Of a stretch of 64,000 nucleotides of DNA, positions 50,339-58,260 are shown one piece after another (the stretch's first letter is position 1; each line of letters begins with the position of its first letter). Made by a program: the position numbers and the translations under genes. The stretch spans positions 1 through 64,000 of the forward strand of contig CAVTFR010000014.1 of the NCBI GenBank assembly GCA_963734025.1, in the 5' to 3' direction. Under the pieces are notes generated by a model. It made no database searches. It worked only from the letters and a program-made list of their open reading frames with translations, and was not told the origin of the DNA. The stretch is from JACVRW01 sp963734025. GTDB taxonomy: Bacteria > Actinomycetota > Thermoleophilia > Solirubrobacterales > Thermoleophilaceae.

Positions 50339-51102
50339 CGCTCGCCGTAGTCGTAGAAGCCCGCACCCGCCTTGCGGCCCAGCCGGCCCTGCGCGATCAG
50401 CTCGTGCACACGCTGGGGGACGTCGGCGCCGATCGACTCGCCGATCGCCGCGGCGACGTCGAGCCCGACGAAGTCCAGCAGCGCGAGCGGGCCCATCGGG
50501 TGGCCGGCGCCGAGCTTCATGCAGGTGTCGATCGACTCGGGATCGATGCCGTTGCGCTCGAGCAGGCGCACCGCATCGAACAGATAGGGGAAGAGCAGCT
50601 TGTTAACGACGAAGCCGGCCGAGTCGGGCACCTCGACGGCGGTCTTCCCCAGCGCATCGCACAGGCCGTGCAGCGTGGCCCGGGTCGAGGCGGACGCCTC
50701 GCCGGGGAAGGACAGCTCGACCAGCTGCATGCGCTCAACCGGGTTGAACACGTGAAGCGCGCCGAAGCGGTCCGCCCGCCCGCTGGCGGCGGCCAGCTCG
50801 GCGACCGACAGCGACGAGGTCGTCGTGGCGAGGACGGTGTCGGTGGGGAGCACGCCTCCGAGCCGGTCGTAGAGGCCGCGCTTGGCGTCGAGCTCCTCGG
50901 CGATTGCCTCGATGATCACGCTGCAGCCGGCCAGCTCCGCCAGGTCCGTCACGACCTCCGCGCCGTCCTCGAGCTTGGCGCAGACGCGGTCGCGCGAGCC
51001 GTTCGAGCGCGCCCACAGCACGACCTCGTGGGTCTCCGCCGCCGCGCGCGCCAGGCCGCATGCGACAGCCCCGCTCCCTGCGATTCCAAGCCGTTCTTTC
51101 AT
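50335..51102 (-). CDS. 3-hydroxyacyl-CoA (3-hydroxybutyryl-CoA) dehydrogenase
   Basis: 255 residues from the ATG at 51102; the longer opening would run through the operator. NAD-binding start LGIAGSGAVACGLARAA (G-x-G-x2-x2-G), catalytic region ALHVFNPVERMQLVELSFP with His, later PDSAGFVVNKLLFPYLFDAV and GAGHPMGPLALLDFVGLD, typical of HbdA/PaaH. Oxidises 3-hydroxyacyl-CoA to 3-ketoacyl-CoA. Slightly shorter than the usual 282. Divergent from the thiolase gene across a shared operator. Confidence 0.9.
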   Translation of the reverse strand: MKERLGIAGSGAVACGLARAAAETHEVVLWARSNGSRDRVCAKLEDGAEVVTDLAELAGCSVIIEAIAEELDAKRGLYDRLGGVLPTDTVLATTTSSLSVAELAAASGRADRFGALHVFNPVERMQLVELSFPGEASASTRATLHGLCDALGKTAVEVPDSAGFVVNKLLFPYLFDAVRLLERNGIDPESIDTCMKLGAGHPMGPLALLDFVGLDVAAAIGESIGADVPQRVHELIAQGRLGRKAGAGFYDYGER

Positions 51103-51128
51103 GCTGTGAGAGCTCCAGAGGGCCTTGG

Positions 51129-51147
51129 TTGACTGGTCAGTCAATCG
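51129..51147. promoter_or_regulatory. TetR-type operator TTGACT-GGTC-AGTCAA (copy 1)
   Basis: Six-base inverted arms around GGTC, placed between the divergent 3-hydroxyacyl-CoA dehydrogenase (start 51102) and thiolase (start 51227). The 19 bases TTGACTGGTCAGTCAATCG are identical to 59547-59565 in front of an acyl-CoA dehydrogenase. Confidence 0.7.
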
Positions 51148-51226
51148 AGTACGCTTTTACCACATACCCCGTGACGCGCGGCTCAGCCCGCCTCGCGGGA
51201 AGGGTGCCGAACGGAGGAACTTCGAG

Positions 51227-52400
51227 ATGCAGAACGGTAACGGGCGCGAGGTTGTCATCGTCGAGGCGGCGCGGACGCCGATCGGGCGCGGCCACCCCGA
51301 GAAGGGCTATTACAAGGACACGCACCCGAACGAGCTGCTCGGCAAGACTTACACGGAGGTCATCGAGCGGGCGGGCATCGACGCCTCCGAGGTCGAGGAC
51401 GTAATCACCGGCTGCGTGCAGCAGTACGGCGAGCAGATGTTCAACGTAGGGCGCAACGCCTGGCTGCAGGCCGGCCTGCCGGTCGAGACCCCGGCCACGA
51501 CCGTCGACCGCCAGTGCGGCTCCGCCCAGCAGGCGGTCAACTTCGCGGCCGCGCTGATCGCCTCCGGCGTGCACGACGTCGCGATCGGCTCGGGCGTCGA
51601 GCACATGGGCCACATCCCGATGGGGATCGGCTTCAAGTGGGTCGACGACGTCGGCTCGCCCTGGCCGCCCGAGCTGATGGAGAAGTACAACCTCGTCCCG
51701 CAGGGGATCTCGGCCGAGATGATCGCCGACAAGTGGGAGATCCCCCGCTCCGAGCTCGACGAGATCGGCGTGCGCTCTCACCTGAACGCGCATCGGGCGA
51801 CCGAGGAGGGCCGCTTCGAGCGCGAGATGGTCCCGTTCCCAGGTCAACGGCAGCACGTACGTGACCGACCAGGGCATCCGGCCTGACTCGAACATCGAGA
51901 CGCTCTCCCAGCTCAAGCCGGCCTTCAAGGAGGACGGCAAGATCACCGCCGGCAACTCGTCGCAGATCTCGGACGGCGCCGCCGCGGTGCTGCTGATGGA
52001 GCGGGGGAAGGCCGAGGCGCTCGGGCTGAAGCCGCGCGCGAAGGTGCTCGACCAGACGACCGTCGGCGTCGACCCCGTGATCATGCTCACCGGCCCGATC
52101 CCGGCGACGAAGAAGCTGCTCGAGCGGAACGGCATGAAGATCGGCGACATCGACCTGTTCGAGGTCAACGAGGCCTTCGCCTCGGTGCTCGCCGCCTGGC
52201 GCCGTGAGCTCGAGCCGGACATGGAGCGCGTGAACGTCAACGGCGGCGCGATCGCGCTCGGGCACCCGCTCGGGTCGACCGGCGCCCGGCTGATCACCAC
52301 CCTCGTGCACGAGCTCGAGCGCTCCGACAAGGAGATCGGGCTCGTCACGATGTGCTGCGGCGGCGGCCTGGGCACCGGCACGCTGATCCAGCGCCTTTAA
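51227..52400 (+). CDS. Acetyl-CoA acyltransferase / thiolase (one frameshift near 51840)
   Basis: About 390 residues over two frames, start ATG at 51227 with GGAGG 9 bases upstream. First part: VEAARTPIGRGHPEKGYYKD, active Cys in TVDRQCGSAQQAVNFAA, VGRNAWLQAGLPV. One extra base at 51840-51843 shifts the frame; then VNGSTYVTDQGIRPDSNIET, ISDGAAAVLLMERG, active His in GGAIALGHPLGSTGARL, and CCGGGLGTG. All catalytic residues are present in the joined protein. It completes a beta-oxidation pair with the divergent dehydrogenase. Confidence 0.87.
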
Positions 52401-52461
52401 GTCTGTGTGTGACGTGCCGCTCCCCTGTTAGGCCGGGGAGCGGTGCGGGTACACCGGCGGG

Positions 52462-53973
52462 GTGTCGGTTTCGACGCAGGGGAGCCTCTTGGTCGGGCGC
52501 TACCGCGTCCTCAGGCATCTGGGGTCCGGGGGAATGGCCTCCGTGCTGCTGTGCAGGGACGAGCGCCTCGACCGCCAGGTGGCGGTCAAGCGCCTGCATG
52601 CCGACAGCCCGGCCGACGTCGAGCAGCGCTTCGTCCGCGAGGCCAAGCTGGGCGCCTTGCTGAATCACCCGAACCTGGTCTCGGTCTACGACACCGCGGT
52701 CGACGATGAGGGCGTTCTCATCGTCATGGAATACGTCCCGGGCGAGTCGCTCGCGGCGGCGCTTCGGCACGGGCCGCTGGGGCCGCGGCGCGTCGGGCGC
52801 ATGGCGCGCGAGCTCGGCGGCGCGCTCGACCACGCCCACGCGCATGGGGTGGTGCACCGCGACGTCAAGCCGGCGAACGTCCTCTTGCGCGACGACGCGG
52901 TCACGAAGCTCGTCGACCTCGGCATCGCCAAGGCATCCGACACCACTCGCATCACCCGCAGCGGCACCGTGCTCGGGACCGCCGCCTACATGGCGCCCGA
53001 GCAGCTCGAGGGGCGCGAGCCGGGCCCCTCGGTCGACGTCTACGCGCTCGCCGCCGTCTGCTACGAGACGCTCGCGGGGCGCCGGCCGCGCGACGGGAAG
53101 ACGCCCGTCGAGATCGCCCACGCGATCGCCTCCGCGCCGCCGCCCGACCTCCGCGAGCACTGGCCGGCGGCCTCGCCGGCGGTTGCCGGGGTCCTCCAGC
53201 GCGCGATGGCGCGCGAGCCGTCCGAGCGGCCCGGCTCGGCGGGAGAGCTCGCATCGGAGCTCTCGCAGGCGCTCGCGATACAGCCACGCACGGCGGTCAC
53301 GCGCCGCCTCCCGCGCCGCGCCACTGCCCCGGCGCCCGACCCGCTGACACCGTCGCCGCCGCAGCCCGCGCATCGAGATCACGATTCCGGCAACATAGGT
53401 GCCGGAAAACGGCGTTCGCTGCCGATCATGCTGGCGGGACTTCTGCTGATGCTCGCGATCGCCGTGGTTGCCGTCGTTCTCGCGTCAGGCGGGGACGACG
53501 GTGGAGAAGAGAGCAGCGAGCGCGCCGCGCAGCCGCCGGCCCAGCAGCAACAGCGTGAACCGGCCCGCGGCGGCAACGAGAATCGCTCAGAGCAGCAGGC
53601 CCAGCCCGCCCCCGCCCCCGAGGAGGAGGCCGAGCCCGCGCCGGCGCCCGAGCCCGCTCCCGAGCCCGAAGCGCAGGCTCCCGCGGACGACAGCGCCGGC
53701 GGCGCCGGCCTGAACGCGCAGGGCTTCGAGCTCATGAACGCAGGCCGGTTCGACGAGGCGATCCCGGTTCTGCAGCAGGCGGTCGACGACCTCGCCGGCA
53801 CCGGGGACGTCAACTACGCATACGCGCTCTACAACCTGGGCCGCTCGCTGCGGCTCGCCGGCCGCCCGGCTGAGGCGGTCCCGTTCCTCGAGCAGAGGCT
53901 GCAGATCCCGAATCAGCGGGGCGTCGTGCGCCAAGAGCTCGACGCCGCGCGCCAGGCCGCCGGCCTGGGTTAG
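52462..53973 (+). CDS. Membrane serine/threonine protein kinase with extracytoplasmic TPR domain
   Basis: 503 residues from a GTG. Kinase about residues 10-275: glycine loop LGSGGMASV, VAVKRL lysine, HRDVKPANVLL catalytic loop, DLG instead of DFG (DLGIAK), APEQLEG. Then a Pro-rich linker, one transmembrane helix (LPIMLAGLLLMLAIAVVAVV), a Gln/Pro/Glu-rich stretch, and about 85 residues with two to three tetratricopeptide-like repeats (AGRFDEAIPVLQQAVDDL, YALYNLGRSLRLAG). No PASTA domains. The outside TPR part may sense a protein ligand. Confidence 0.9.
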   Translation: MSVSTQGSLLVGRYRVLRHLGSGGMASVLLCRDERLDRQVAVKRLHADSPADVEQRFVREAKLGALLNHPNLVSVYDTAVDDEGVLIVMEYVPGESLAAALRHGPLGPRRVGRMARELGGALDHAHAHGVVHRDVKPANVLLRDDAVTKLVDLGIAKASDTTRITRSGTVLGTAAYMAPEQLEGREPGPSVDVYALAAVCYETLAGRRPRDGKTPVEIAHAIASAPPPDLREHWPAASPAVAGVLQRAMAREPSERPGSAGELASELSQALAIQPRTAVTRRLPRRATAPAPDPLTPSPPQPAHRDHDSGNIGAGKRRSLPIMLAGLLLMLAIAVVAVVLASGGDDGGEESSERAAQPPAQQQQREPARGGNENRSEQQAQPAPAPEEEAEPAPAPEPAPEPEAQAPADDSAGGAGLNAQGFELMNAGRFDEAIPVLQQAVDDLAGTGDVNYAYALYNLGRSLRLAGRPAEAVPFLEQRLQIPNQRGVVRQELDAARQAAGLG

Positions 53974-54361
53974 GCCGCTACCGCAGCCGCGAGCTCGAGT
54001 CGAGGCCGGCACGGTCCGCCCGGCGCGCCGGCTCGACCCGGTCGCCGGGCGAGACCAGGGCCGCTTGGCGAGCTCGTCCCCGATCCGCACGCTGCCTCGA
54101 CCGCGCGATCCAGGCCCACGGCTGGGGCGTGCGCCTCATCGCGCACCGCGCCGGTCTCGCGGGAGATGATCCTCAACTACGTCGCCGAGCACTCGCTCGA
54201 GCTGCCGAAGAGCTACTGAGGCCATTTGCGCGTCCGAGGTCTTGCGCCTAGCGTGTCCAGGTGCGACTCCGACCCGGCCTGCCGCTCGCCCCGCGCTTGG
54301 CACACCAGCTCGGGTCGTGCCGAAACGGCACGCGGCCGTTATCACATATAAAGGGGATCTC
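53974..54361. other. Gene-poor stretch with a possible gene remnant and a hairpin
   Basis: No complete gene is supported. One frame ends at 54217-54219 with a plausible C-terminus (REMILNYVAEHSLELPKSY), but no start or upstream conserved part is seen, so it may be the remains of a deleted gene. A perfect hairpin CGTGCCG-AAA-CGGCACG lies at 54316-54332, and an AT-rich patch with AAAGGGG follows before the next ATG. Confidence 0.35.
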
Positions 54362-54571
54362 ATGGCTAAGAACAAGCGGCAGCCGACCGGCAGGGCGCTC
54401 TCGGCAGAGCAGGTGCTCGAACGCGAGGCGGCTCGCTTCGAGGAGCGCGTCGAGCGCGCCAGAAACGAACTCGCGGAGGCAGAGCACGAGCTCGAGCGGA
54501 TAAGGACCGCGCTCAAGGCGATGCGTGACGTCGGCTCCGGGCCTCAGGTGCACAAAGCCGAGGCCCTGTAG
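54362..54571 (+). CDS. Small coiled-coil protein (69 residues)
   Basis: ATG at 54362 with AAAGGGGA upstream. Basic start (MAKNKRQPTGRAL), then one long charged helix with heptad leucines and glutamates (LEREAARFEERVERARNELA onward) predicted to form a coiled coil. No known family. Ends 5 bases from the end of the convergent tetR. Confidence 0.55.
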   Translation: MAKNKRQPTGRALSAEQVLEREAARFEERVERARNELAEAEHELERIRTALKAMRDVGSGPQVHKAEAL

Positions 54572-54576
54572 CGCAG

Positions 54577-55251
54577 CTACGAGAGCTCGGCGGAGCGGGC
54601 CGCCACCTGCGGCCCCGCCAGCAGCGAGACCTGGAGGTAGCGCAGGATCGGCTCGAGCCGGAGCAGGTCCTCGGCTCCACCCTCCCTGATCTTGCGCACG
54701 ACGATGTCGTCCACCGCGGCCACCACGGCGTGGAAGATCTCGGCGGGCAGCTCGGGGAGCTCGGGGAAGTCGGCGCGGGCGTCCTCCTGGAGCTGGGCGA
54801 GCAGCTCGGCGTAGCGGTCGCGCAGCCGCTCGCGGCTCTCGGCCGCGCGCGGCCCCGCCGCTCCCACCTCGATTAGGAAGACGCGCGCGAGCGCCGGCTC
54901 GGCGGCGAGCCAGCGCAGGTAGGCCACGATGCCCGCGCGCGTTCGCTCGAGCCAGTCGTCCTCGGGAGAGCGCTGGGCGTCGCGGACCCGCTCGAAGAGC
55001 TCCTCGGCCGAGGCCTCGTACGCGGCGAGGAAGCAGTCCTCCTTGTCGGCGAAGTGCTCGTAGAAGGTCTTCTTCGAGACGCCCGCGCCACGCACGATGT
55101 CGTCGATGCGCGTGTCGGCGTAGCCCTTCTCCGCGACCGCCCGGCCGACCGCCTCCAGCAACCGCGCGCGCTGCGACGCGACCACCAGCCGGCGGTCGAG
55201 GCCATGGCTGCCACGCGGCAGGCGGCGGGGGATCTCCGGTGTCTGAGTCAC
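54577..55251 (-). CDS. TetR-family transcriptional regulator
   Basis: 224 residues from the GTG at 55251. A start at 55281 would overlap the divergent gene and the operator. N-terminal helix-turn-helix: LLEAVGRAVAEKGYADTRID then DIVRGAGVSKKTFYEHFADK. The C-terminal ligand domain resembles AcrR/FadR types with TetR_C features (AYLRWLAAEPALARVFLIEV). Divergent from paired acyl-CoA dehydrogenases with only 28 bases between starts, so acyl-CoA is a likely ligand and self-repression is likely. Confidence 0.88.
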   Translation of the reverse strand: MTQTPEIPRRLPRGSHGLDRRLVVASQRARLLEAVGRAVAEKGYADTRIDDIVRGAGVSKKTFYEHFADKEDCFLAAYEASAEELFERVRDAQRSPEDDWLERTRAGIVAYLRWLAAEPALARVFLIEVGAAGPRAAESRERLRDRYAELLAQLQEDARADFPELPELPAEIFHAVVAAVDDIVVRKIREGGAEDLLRLEPILRYLQVSLLAGPQVAARSAELS

Positions 55252-55255
55252 CTTG

Positions 55256-55271
55256 TGTACTCCTTGGTACA
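55256..55271. promoter_or_regulatory. Inverted repeat TGTAC-N6-GTACA between tetR and acyl-CoA dehydrogenase
   Basis: TGTACTCCTTGGTACA lies in the 28-base gap between the two divergent start codons. Core GTAC-N3-TTGGTAC also matches the permease/usp palindrome at 1804-1817. The best candidate binding site for the adjacent TetR protein. Confidence 0.65.
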
Positions 55272-55279
55272 TTACCGCC

Positions 55280-56416
55280 ATGGACCTGACGCTGTCGCCG
55301 TCCGAGCTGTCCTTCCGCGACGACCTGCGCGCCTGGCTGGCGGTGAACCATCCCGGTGAGGAGCCCTCCGGCGAGGATGAGGCCTTCGACCACCGGCGCG
55401 GCTGGCAGCGCCGCCTCTTCGACGCCGGCTACGCCGGCTTCTCGTGGCCGAAGGAGTACGGCGGCCGCGGTGCGACGCTCGTCGAGCAGGCGCTGTTCGG
55501 CGAGGAGATGGCCCGTGCTCGTGCGCCCCAGCCGGCGAACGTGCTCGGCACGGTCATGGGCGGCCCCGTGGTCATCCACCACGGGACCGACGACCAGAAG
55601 GAGCGCTGGCTCCAGCCGATCCTCACCGGCGACGAGATCTGGTGCCAGGGCTTCTCGGAGCCCGACTCGGGCTCTGACCTCGCCTCGCTGAAGACGAGGG
55701 CGGTGAAGTCGAACGGCGAGTGGCTCGTGACGGGCCAGAAGGTCTGGACGACCTTCGCGCACAAGGCCAAGTGGTGCATGCTGGTGGCGCGGACCGACCC
55801 GGAGGTGCCGAAGCACCAGGGCCTCACCTACTTCATCATGGACATGGAGCAGGACGCCGTGCAGGTGCGCCCGCTCCACCAGATCACCGGCCAACCCGAG
55901 TTCAACGAGCTCTTCATCGAGGAGGCCCGCATCCCCGACGAGAACGTCGTCGGGGGCGTCGGCAACGGCTGGGGCGTCGCGATCACCACGCTCATGAACG
56001 AGCGTGCCGGGCTCGGCGCCGCCTCGGCCGCCGGTCTCCGGATCGCGCTCGAGGACCTGAAGGAGCTTGCGCGCGAGCGCGGCGTCGCGGACGACCCGGT
56101 CGTCCGCCAGCGGATCGCGCAGCTGGCCATCGAGGTCGAGTTGCTGCGGCTCAACTCATGGCGCGGCCTAACGCAGATCATGAAGCGCGGCGTGCCGGGC
56201 CCGGAGGGCTCGCTCCCGAAGTGGCAGTGGGGCGAGATCAACCAGACGCTCACCGAGCTGGCCGTCGACATCCTCGGCGAGGACGGCGCGGCCTGGGACT
56301 CGCCCTGGACCTACCGGCTGCTGCGCTCGCGCGCCAACTCGATCGAGGGCGGCACGACCGAGATCCTCAAGAACATCGTGGCCGAGCGGGTGCTCGGGCT
56401 GCCGAAGCTGCGCTGA
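55280..56416 (+). CDS. Acyl-CoA dehydrogenase, large subunit of a probable heteromer
   Basis: 378 residues from the ATG at 55280. FAD/acyl-CoA fold: WPKEYGGRGATLVEQALFGE, GFSEPDSGSDLASLKTRAV, VTGQKVWTTFAHKAKWCMLV, and the C-terminal NSIEGGTTEILKNIVAERVL, which holds the probable catalytic Glu. The next gene, 16 bases on, encodes a shorter dehydrogenase lacking this Glu. This is the pattern of alpha2-beta2 acyl-CoA dehydrogenases known from actinobacterial sterol degradation. Controlled by the divergent TetR. Confidence 0.9.
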   Translation: MDLTLSPSELSFRDDLRAWLAVNHPGEEPSGEDEAFDHRRGWQRRLFDAGYAGFSWPKEYGGRGATLVEQALFGEEMARARAPQPANVLGTVMGGPVVIHHGTDDQKERWLQPILTGDEIWCQGFSEPDSGSDLASLKTRAVKSNGEWLVTGQKVWTTFAHKAKWCMLVARTDPEVPKHQGLTYFIMDMEQDAVQVRPLHQITGQPEFNELFIEEARIPDENVVGGVGNGWGVAITTLMNERAGLGAASAAGLRIALEDLKELARERGVADDPVVRQRIAQLAIEVELLRLNSWRGLTQIMKRGVPGPEGSLPKWQWGEINQTLTELAVDILGEDGAAWDSPWTYRLLRSRANSIEGGTTEILKNIVAERVLGLPKLR

Positions 56417-56432
56417 AGGAGGCCCGGGGCGG

Positions 56433-57449
56433 ATGAACTTCGACTTCACCGACGACCAGCAGGCGATCAAGCGGACCGCGAAGGACCTCCTCGCCGACCG
56501 CTTCAAGCCCGAGCGCGTGCGCGAGCTCGCCGAGGCGAAGGCCTACGACGACGAGGCCTGGAAGGAGATGTGCGAGCTCGGCTGGGCCGGCATCTTCATC
56601 GACGAGGAGCATGGCGGCCAGGAGCTCGGGACGGTCGAGCTGATCATCCTGCTCGAGGAGCTCGGCTATGCGCTGGCGCCGGTGCCGTTCCTCTCGAACG
56701 CGGCCGCCGGCCTCGCGATCCAGGCCGCCGGCTCGGATGAGCAGCGCGGGCGCTGGCTGCCCGGCCTCGCCTCCGGCGGGCTGCGCGGGACCGTGGGCCT
56801 CGTGAAGGGCGGCGAGGCGCGGCTCGTCCCGGACGCGGCCGAGGCCGACCTGATCGTGCTGGCCGGCGAGGACGGCGCCTTCGTGGCCGAGCGCTCCGGC
56901 GCCGAGGTCGAGGCGTTCGACGCGCTCGACGGGATCCGCCGCTTTGGCCGCGTGCGAGCCGATGGCGGCGAGCAACTGCCCGGCGACGTCCAGCCCGCGC
57001 TCGACCGCATCTGCGTGGCTCTCGCGGCCGAGAACGTCGGCGTCGGGCAGCGTGCGATGGAGATGGCGGTCGACTACGCGCGCGAGCGCAAGCAGTTCGA
57101 CCGGCCGATCGGCTCCTACCAGGCGGTCTCACACCGCTGCGCACAGATGCTGCTCGAGGTCGAGGGCTCGCGCTCGGCCGCCTACTACGCGGCCTGGTGC
57201 GCGGACTCAGAGCCCGAGTCGCTCGCGCAGGCCGCCTCCATGGCCAAGGCCTATGCCTCCGACTCCGGCTGGCGCGTGTGCACGTCCTCGCTCCAGGTCC
57301 ACGGCGGCATCGGCTTCACCTGGGAGCACGACCTGCACTTCTACCTGAAGCGCGCTAAGACGAATGCGCTGATGTTCGGCTCGGCGGCCGAGCATCGTGA
57401 GCGCGTCGCGAGCCTTACCGGCCTCGCGTCCGGCCTCAGCGTCGCGTAA
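56433..57449 (+). CDS. Acyl-CoA dehydrogenase, small subunit of a probable heteromer
   Basis: 338 residues. N-terminal helical domain (NFDFTDDQQAIKRTAKDLLA, EEHGGQELGTVELIILLEEL), a shortened middle beta domain (GTVGLVKGGEARLVPDAAEA), and C-terminal domain (AMEMAVDYARERKQFDRPIG, LQVHGGIGFTWEHDLHFYLK). The usual E-G-T motif with catalytic base is absent from the end, so it likely depends on the preceding subunit. The end overlaps the convergent gene by 14 bases. Confidence 0.9.
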   Translation: MNFDFTDDQQAIKRTAKDLLADRFKPERVRELAEAKAYDDEAWKEMCELGWAGIFIDEEHGGQELGTVELIILLEELGYALAPVPFLSNAAAGLAIQAAGSDEQRGRWLPGLASGGLRGTVGLVKGGEARLVPDAAEADLIVLAGEDGAFVAERSGAEVEAFDALDGIRRFGRVRADGGEQLPGDVQPALDRICVALAAENVGVGQRAMEMAVDYARERKQFDRPIGSYQAVSHRCAQMLLEVEGSRSAAYYAAWCADSEPESLAQAASMAKAYASDSGWRVCTSSLQVHGGIGFTWEHDLHFYLKRAKTNALMFGSAAEHRERVASLTGLASGLSVA

Positions 57450-57900
57450 GCGCGGCGGCCAGCGGCGACAGCACGCCGTGGGTCTCGTGCTTCGGCGCCG
57501 GGCTCGTCTGCGGCTCGGCCTTCGGGGTCGATATCACGTGCTGCACCGGGACCGAGGTCAGCTTCTCGAGCCTGCGGGGCAGGTTGGCCGCGACCCAGCG
57601 CGAGCTGCCGGTCGGGAGCGTCGAGACGAGGATCTCGTCGAACTTCATCGGGTCCCAGGCCTCCATCACCGCGACGACAGGGTCGGGATCGCCGACATGG
57701 CCCGACACGTTCTCGAGCCCCGCCGCCCGCATCCGCTCGAGCGCGGCGTCGAGCCGCCCGCGCGCATCCGCGCCGCTCGCCGGCATGACGAGCATGAAGC
57801 GGCAGCCTCCCTGCCCGGAGCGCTCATTTAGGGCGGCGAGCAGCTCGTCGGAGGACGCGGTCACGTTCGCTACGACCAGCACGCTGAACTCCCAGGCCAT
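57436..57900 (-). CDS. Hypothetical protein with Usp-like alpha/beta fold
   Basis: 154 residues. Opens with a hydrophobic strand (FSVLVVANVTASSDELLAAL) and continues with alternating helix/strand (CRFMLVMPASG, ARGRLDAALERMRAAGLENV, DEILVSTLPTG), ending with a Pro-rich tail. It looks like a universal stress domain without the full ATP loop. The phrase LPTGSSRWVAANLPRRLEKL recurs in actinobacterial hypotheticals. Function unknown. Confidence 0.55.
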   Translation of the reverse strand: MAWEFSVLVVANVTASSDELLAALNERSGQGGCRFMLVMPASGADARGRLDAALERMRAAGLENVSGHVGDPDPVVAVMEAWDPMKFDEILVSTLPTGSSRWVAANLPRRLEKLTSVPVQHVISTPKAEPQTSPAPKHETHGVLSPLAAALTRR

Positions 57901-57978
57901 CCCTCTCTCCTAGCTCGTGGCGCCTGTTACGAGAGTAGCGCGGAGCGGACGGCTCGGGAAGGCCGCGGCCGGGCGGTC

Positions 57979-58248
57979 TCAGTCGCGCCCGCGGTAGCTC
58001 GGCAGGCCCTGCTCGCCCTCCTGGATCGGGCCGCGGCGCTCGGAGCCGAGTGCGATCTGGTCGAGCCGCGCGATCTCGCGCTCGCCCTCGATGCGGGCGG
58101 GATGGTCGGGCGGCAGCCCCTCGACGAGCGTTCGGATGCGGTTGCGAAGCTGCAGCGCGAAGTGGGGGGTCGAGGCGCCCATCAGCTGGCGCACGTCCTC
58201 GACGGTGGGCTCACGCGTCGAGCGGTCTGGGCGTTCGAACTCGGACAT
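57979..58248 (-). CDS. Small hypothetical protein (89 residues)
   Basis: Soluble and charged, with a central helix (VRQLMGASTPHFALQLRNRI) and a second (HPARIEGEREIARLDQIALG). No transmembrane helix or known motif. ATG at 58248. It lies 12 bases before the end of the lipoprotein gene, on the same strand, so it is probably its operon partner. Confidence 0.55.
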   Translation of the reverse strand: MSEFERPDRSTREPTVEDVRQLMGASTPHFALQLRNRIRTLVEGLPPDHPARIEGEREIARLDQIALGSERRGPIQEGEQGLPSYRGRD

Positions 58249-58260
58249 GCGGCCGGGATC

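Noticed and set aside
53580..53700. Tandem repeat in the kinase linker (Pro/Ala/Glu codons)
   Set aside because: Low-complexity coding linker, common in receptor kinases; not a separate repeat element or CRISPR.
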